Positions 59,938-64,000 of a stretch of 64,000 nucleotides of DNA are shown one piece after another. The position numbers and the translations under genes are program-made. The notes beneath the pieces are model-generated. The model had not been told where the DNA came from, searched no databases, and worked only from the letters and a program-made list of their open reading frames with translations. How positions within the stretch are numbered: the stretch's first letter is position 1; each line of letters starts with the position of its first letter. The stretch comes from Henricia sp. BOLD:AAB3569 (taxonomy: Eukaryota; Echinodermata; Asteroidea; Spinulosida; Echinasteridae), in contig JBBELK010000003.1 of the NCBI GenBank assembly GCA_037783545.1, forward strand, positions 3,224,001 to 3,288,000. Direction: 5' to 3'.

Positions 59938-60380
59938 CAGGGGTCAAAATTAACCTGAATTTCATGCAGGTCTAAAGGACCAGTAGATTAGAGAACTCTG
60001 ATTAGCTGAAAATTTGGTGGTCCACCGGTGCTTTTAAAAATGGCACAGAGATATACTGAAACACTTTCTGGTTTAAAGTCATTGAGTGCAGGATGGATGG
60101 GATTGCTTTTTGATCCAACAATGGAGCATGTCTGGAGAGATCGGAGAAAGAAATGAAGTTATCTGAAAATGTCTAAATCGATCGGGAATTGTTTGTGGTA
60201 ACCAGGAATTCTTCGCATTAAGTAAGAAATGTTTACTGTGGATTAGGCATCAGAGAATGTTTCTATGAGTCAGCAAATGTTTTCACTGGTCCATCGGACC
60301 AGTATTTTTGACAGATATAGTGGTCCTTCTGATTTGTTACTGGTCTCGGACCACAGGACCAGTGCTAATTTTGACCCCTG
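59938..60380. mobile_element. hAT-like non-autonomous element, 443 bp
   Basis: CAGGGGTCAAAATTA opens it and TAATTTTGACCCCTG closes it. GGACCAGTA words recur in both orientations inside. The flanks CCAGAAC and CCTAAAC are only a partial match, so the target duplication has decayed. Confidence 0.8.
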
Positions 60381-60599
60381 CCTAAACCCATCTCACCCCA
60401 CCTTCACCTTATGCCTCCATGTGAAGCCAATTTTAAAAATACATCCCAACAGAAAAATTCTATTCATCATTCATCCATTCATAAAAAAAATGATAATGCT
60501 AACCATTCTAGTATACACACAACTACACAAGCAATCGACCACTACCGCCAACAAAAATAAAGAGTCACGAGTGACTGGTTTTGGCAATTTCCGAGGCTA

Positions 60600-60975
60600 A
60601 TACACTCAGAAAAAAGCCGTCCAATCAGAATGCAGGATGATGCGTCTACCGGGGAAGAGAGAAAAAAATGGGCTGTGCTAAAAAAAGGAGCCAATTTTGA
60701 CAGCGTATGCAGTGGGTAATAGACCATCAATCATAAAAGAGCGGAGAAAGAAAGAGAGAAAAAAACTGGAGCCATTGACGAGCGGCTCGGCATGGTGTAA
60801 GCCAAGCACAGCCAACCGTCCATTGGGGCCCCATCTGCCTGCACCCTGCGCCGAGCTATTCTCATGCAAATTAAGCTCTCTGCACACACAAAATGGACTG
60901 GGGCAGATTAGGCTTCCAAAGAGCGGCAGCTCGACCATCTGTCGTGCCAATTTGAATACTAAACAAACTCTTATA
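60600..60975. promoter_or_regulatory. Candidate cis-regulatory block with octamer
   Basis: Repeat-poor and GC-richer. It contains CCAATCAG, ATTCTCATGCAAATTAAGC (octamer 60864-60871), CAGATTAGGC (Otx-like) and GCCAATTTGAATAC. Overlapping open frames lack domains. Candidate only. Confidence 0.32.
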
Positions 60976-62213
60976 TCATGCTAATGCTTTTTTTCTCCCT
61001 TTTTCTTTGCTGTTCATTGACTATTTCAAGATATAAGGGGCTGGATTGTACAAATAAACTGGCATGCATTCGTTGGGAGAAGGGTTGGTTCCCAGGTGTA
61101 CTGTGTCCTGGTTCCCATTCTCAAGAGTCATCAAAGTGACATTGTTTAATTCTAATTAGTCTATTGAAAAATAGAACAAAAAAATCAAGTTTACAGTCGG
61201 GAAATGAGCCAAATATACGACTTTTCATCATACAGTATGACAAATAACTTATAGTAAAAACCTGAAAATTATACCTTGTCAGCATTTTAATAATTGCTAA
61301 TAACATGAACTTGATATTTTGTAAATATTTCAAATAACAAAAAAATAATTTAAAAAAATACCAATACAAACTCTATAGGCTATGCAAACATTGCAAAGCT
61401 GCCATTAAGTAGGCTTATTCCAAACAAAAAATTAATTATACAAATAAATTACACAAGTTGATTACAACTTTTTAATCAACAAATGAAAATACAAACTATG
61501 AAGTGGCTGAATAAATAAATTACTAAATTAATTTCGGTTTTTTAGCCCACAATGGACACTTACAGAGATGCTAATTTGTTCAATGGTAAATTAATTCAGA
61601 GCAGAGCAAAGCAAAACGAGTTGGAACTTGGAAGTCTGCCAACACTCACAAGACACCCAGCAAAATTAAAACCCTTCCATATATCCCGACTGAGGGGGGT
61701 GGGAGTCGTTGAGAGTCATCCCTGCCTCAGCGAGTGGTCGAGCGACCCCAGGGATAAACCCACAAAGCGAGAGCAGGGCAGGGTAATAATCGCCCATCAC
61801 AGGGCACTAAAAGAAAATTACGGCTAAGGCACCTGCTTTTTCGCAGAATACAACGGGAGACGGGATCCAATCGCAGGTCTTAAAAGCCTTCTTCATCATT
61901 TATTTATTCGCAAGATGCATACAACTTAAGCTGTCAAATTTTCTCCAAATCCCGAGGGGATTTCAGAGCATGCTATATGTATACTGCTCTCGGCCAAGGC
62001 AATAATTCACTCTAACAGTTGATCAAAACCAGAACGGTGTATTTTCAAAATGGCAATTTGAAAAACTTTGTATTTCTTCATCTTGTGTTTTATATTATAC
62101 ATGTAGATTAGATTTCCAACCAACTTTTTCAACACCATATAGGAGCAAACTTTTCTTGGCACTTTTTGTTACATCACACAACATTCCAGGTCATTTTATT
62201 TCATCAATAATGT
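60976..62213. other. Non-coding intergenic DNA
   Basis: Very AT-rich to about 61540; more balanced at 61620-61860. No gene recognised. Confidence 0.4.
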
Positions 62214-62445
62214 TGGGGAGTCAGGTTGGTGTAGCGGTGCTTTCCTCGCCTTCCACCTCTGTGGCCCTGGTTCAAATCCCATCCGGGTCACTACGTGGAT
62301 TGGGTTCTAAGTCCCTGCTTGATTCCGTGGGTATCCCCCACACCTTGGTGTGTGGGGTTTTCCTCCCACTTCTAAAACTGAGATTGTCTTCCTGTTCTCT
62401 CGCACTTCGTGGCCATGCTGAAGAACCTCCTAGGTAACTACAGGG
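62214..62445 (+). mobile_element. tRNA-derived SINE, family D, copy 2
   Basis: GTCAGGTTGGTGTAGCGGTG (box-A side) and CCCTGGTTCAAATCCC (box B), followed by GATTGGGTTCTAAGTCCCTG, TTTTCCTCCCACTTCTAAAA and CTCTCGCACTTCGTGGCC. It aligns with the inverse copy at 30741-30918. A hairpin CCCCCACACC/GGTGTGTGGGG lies inside. Confidence 0.8.
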
Positions 62446-64000
62446 CAACAACTTGAGTCGGCTAATCTCAGCAAACAGATCCATTTAGGGGATCATTCAA
62501 AAGAAGAAGCAATAATGTTTGATAACTGTAAATGAACTAAATTTGAAATAAGCTTTAAAATATTTGTTGTTGGGGGAGGGGGGGGGGGAGATGGGGGAGG
62601 GATAAAGAGAATCCTTCCGTTTAAAAGCAGGTCCTTGAAACAAGTACGTATGTAAACACCAAAACCAAATCTAGTTGTAAAAAGGAAGTTCCTGGCTATA
62701 ATTGATTTGGGTTCGAACAACACAAAACAAGGAAGCAGTCCATTTAAAATTGTTACTGGTTGGTATCTCCGTTATGGGTGTTATTCTTGCAAAGTCTGGC
62801 CAAGTGTGCTTCCACTATCAAAACAAGGATTTGATGTGGCACAGCTAAAATGATTTTATTTAAAAAGCGGGAACATTATAATCAAAAATTGGACCATCAC
62901 AATCTTTAAAGGTACATGTATAGTATACCTATATATACATGGTTTGCAAGAACTAAAATGAAAAGGTGCAAGTTACTGTATTACAAAATGACCACACTAA
63001 AAAAAGGTACAGAAAATCATTAATGACTTATCAGGTTTTTAGCAGTTTTGGAGACAAATGTGATTTAGTCTTGTTTTTAAATTATTTTGAGGACATCCTC
63101 AAAATCTGAAACTCAAATAAAAAAATAATCTTTTACAGTAACTTTACAGGAAATTAATTTGCCCAAGCGCAGTAAGCCTATGCACTACAAGGGCTTTTTT
63201 CCTAAGACCACTCTAAAAAACTGTGCTAAGGTGGGACTTGAACCCACAACCTCCTGCATAATATAACGGTAAAGATCATAACTGAATGGGTAACAGAGTA
63301 AAGGAAGTTAGAGGTAATAAGACAGTTGCCTCTTCGTTTAATCTGAGAGAAACACATTTAGGGGAATGGGACGAAAGTGAGAGCTATTTAATATGACAAG
63401 GATGTTACAATAATAGGAGGTAATTGGCAAGTATTGGTAGTTCCTTGTCAATGTATCTTTAGGGCGTTTTTACAAACACAGTTTGTCCTTCCTTCACAGT
63501 GTTCCAAAATGCAGAAAGTAAAACAAAACATTTGCAACAATAAACTCACATTGTCTATTGTCAAGGCAATTTTAAAAAGTAAATTGAAAGAAAAGGTGAA
63601 TAATTTTCAGCTTTCTGTGAAATTATAAACTTTTGTATCCCACAAAATGTTGCCTTTGAAAAAGACTTTGTTATAAGTTAGAACATGAGGCCATGATTAT
63701 ACAGTGTGATTTTACTGCAGGCCCTGCCGGTTGATAAGCAGTTTGCAGCAGTTTTTTCATTATTTACCCACAAAATTTCATTCCTCTGACTTTTAAGCAA
63801 TATGCCATTTCAAATGACATTTGTTTTAAGACAATCAATTGGCCGAGCACAATTTATACCCATAAGTATTTTTTACTGCATTCTAGATTCAAATATCAAG
63901 AAATTAAAACCATACAATGACATGAGTAATTAGCCTATTTTGCAGATTTAAAGTTTCAAAATGATAAAGAATTTATTGTCAATTTCATAAAGATTATTTC
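62446..64000. other. Non-coding intergenic DNA
   Basis: A G-rich tract at about 62571-62601 and a family E tRNA-like fragment (minus strand, about 63228-63290: GGAGGTTGTGGGTTCAAGTC) are present. The remainder is AT-rich with no supported gene up to the window end. Confidence 0.45.

Overview
The window looks like nuclear DNA from an invertebrate deuterostome. An echinoderm, possibly a sea star, is my best guess. The evidence is one intronless SoxC-type gene, AT-rich non-coding DNA, several tRNA-derived SINE and MITE families, and strong over-use of the palindromic words TAGGCCTA and TACATGTA. There are no operons, bacterial promoters, rRNA genes or CRISPR arrays. The species call is inference.

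The only protein-coding gene I can support is a complete single-exon SoxC (Sox4/11/12-like) HMG-box factor on the minus strand at 903-2099, near the left edge. Its 3' UTR runs towards or past base 1. Its promoter-proximal region, with CCAAT and GC boxes and TATA-like words, is at about 2100-2480. The remaining ~61.5 kb lies upstream of the gene and contains no other convincing coding region. No transposase or reverse transcriptase fragment could be recognised.

This upstream desert mixes two kinds of DNA. The first is a dense set of short non-autonomous mobile elements. They include: a four-copy hairpin family flanked by TTAA (30.9, 42.3, 48.0 and 53.2 kb); a four-copy A-tract/GGCC-ended family (35.5, 42.8, 44.7 and 52.4 kb); a near-perfect 274-bp palindrome with TA flanks (33.8 kb); a second long palindrome (37.3 kb); hAT-like elements with target-site duplications (41.1 and 59.3 kb) and a probable third (59.9 kb); a nearly identical MITE pair with 36-bp inverted repeats (16.9 and 30.0 kb); a pogo-like element split by a ~1-kb minisatellite and a second MITE (26.9-28.2 kb); and several tRNA-derived SINE families (13.2, 22.8, 25.9, 30.8, 57.5 and 62.2 kb, and others). 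The second kind is repeat-poor, CpG-richer blocks of a few hundred bases holding homeodomain, POU-octamer, GATA and Sox-like words (for example 19.7, 20.2, 29.2, 31.6, 32.9, 41.5, 43.3, 50.7, 54.0, 56.9 and 60.6 kb). These blocks are plausible cis-regulatory modules for SoxC, but that is inference and needs cross-species alignment.

I see no previously undescribed multi-gene system. The most unusual items are the DNA structures: the giant palindromes, the nested insertion at 26.9-28.2 kb, the local burst of two small-element families, and the two over-represented palindromic 8-mers.
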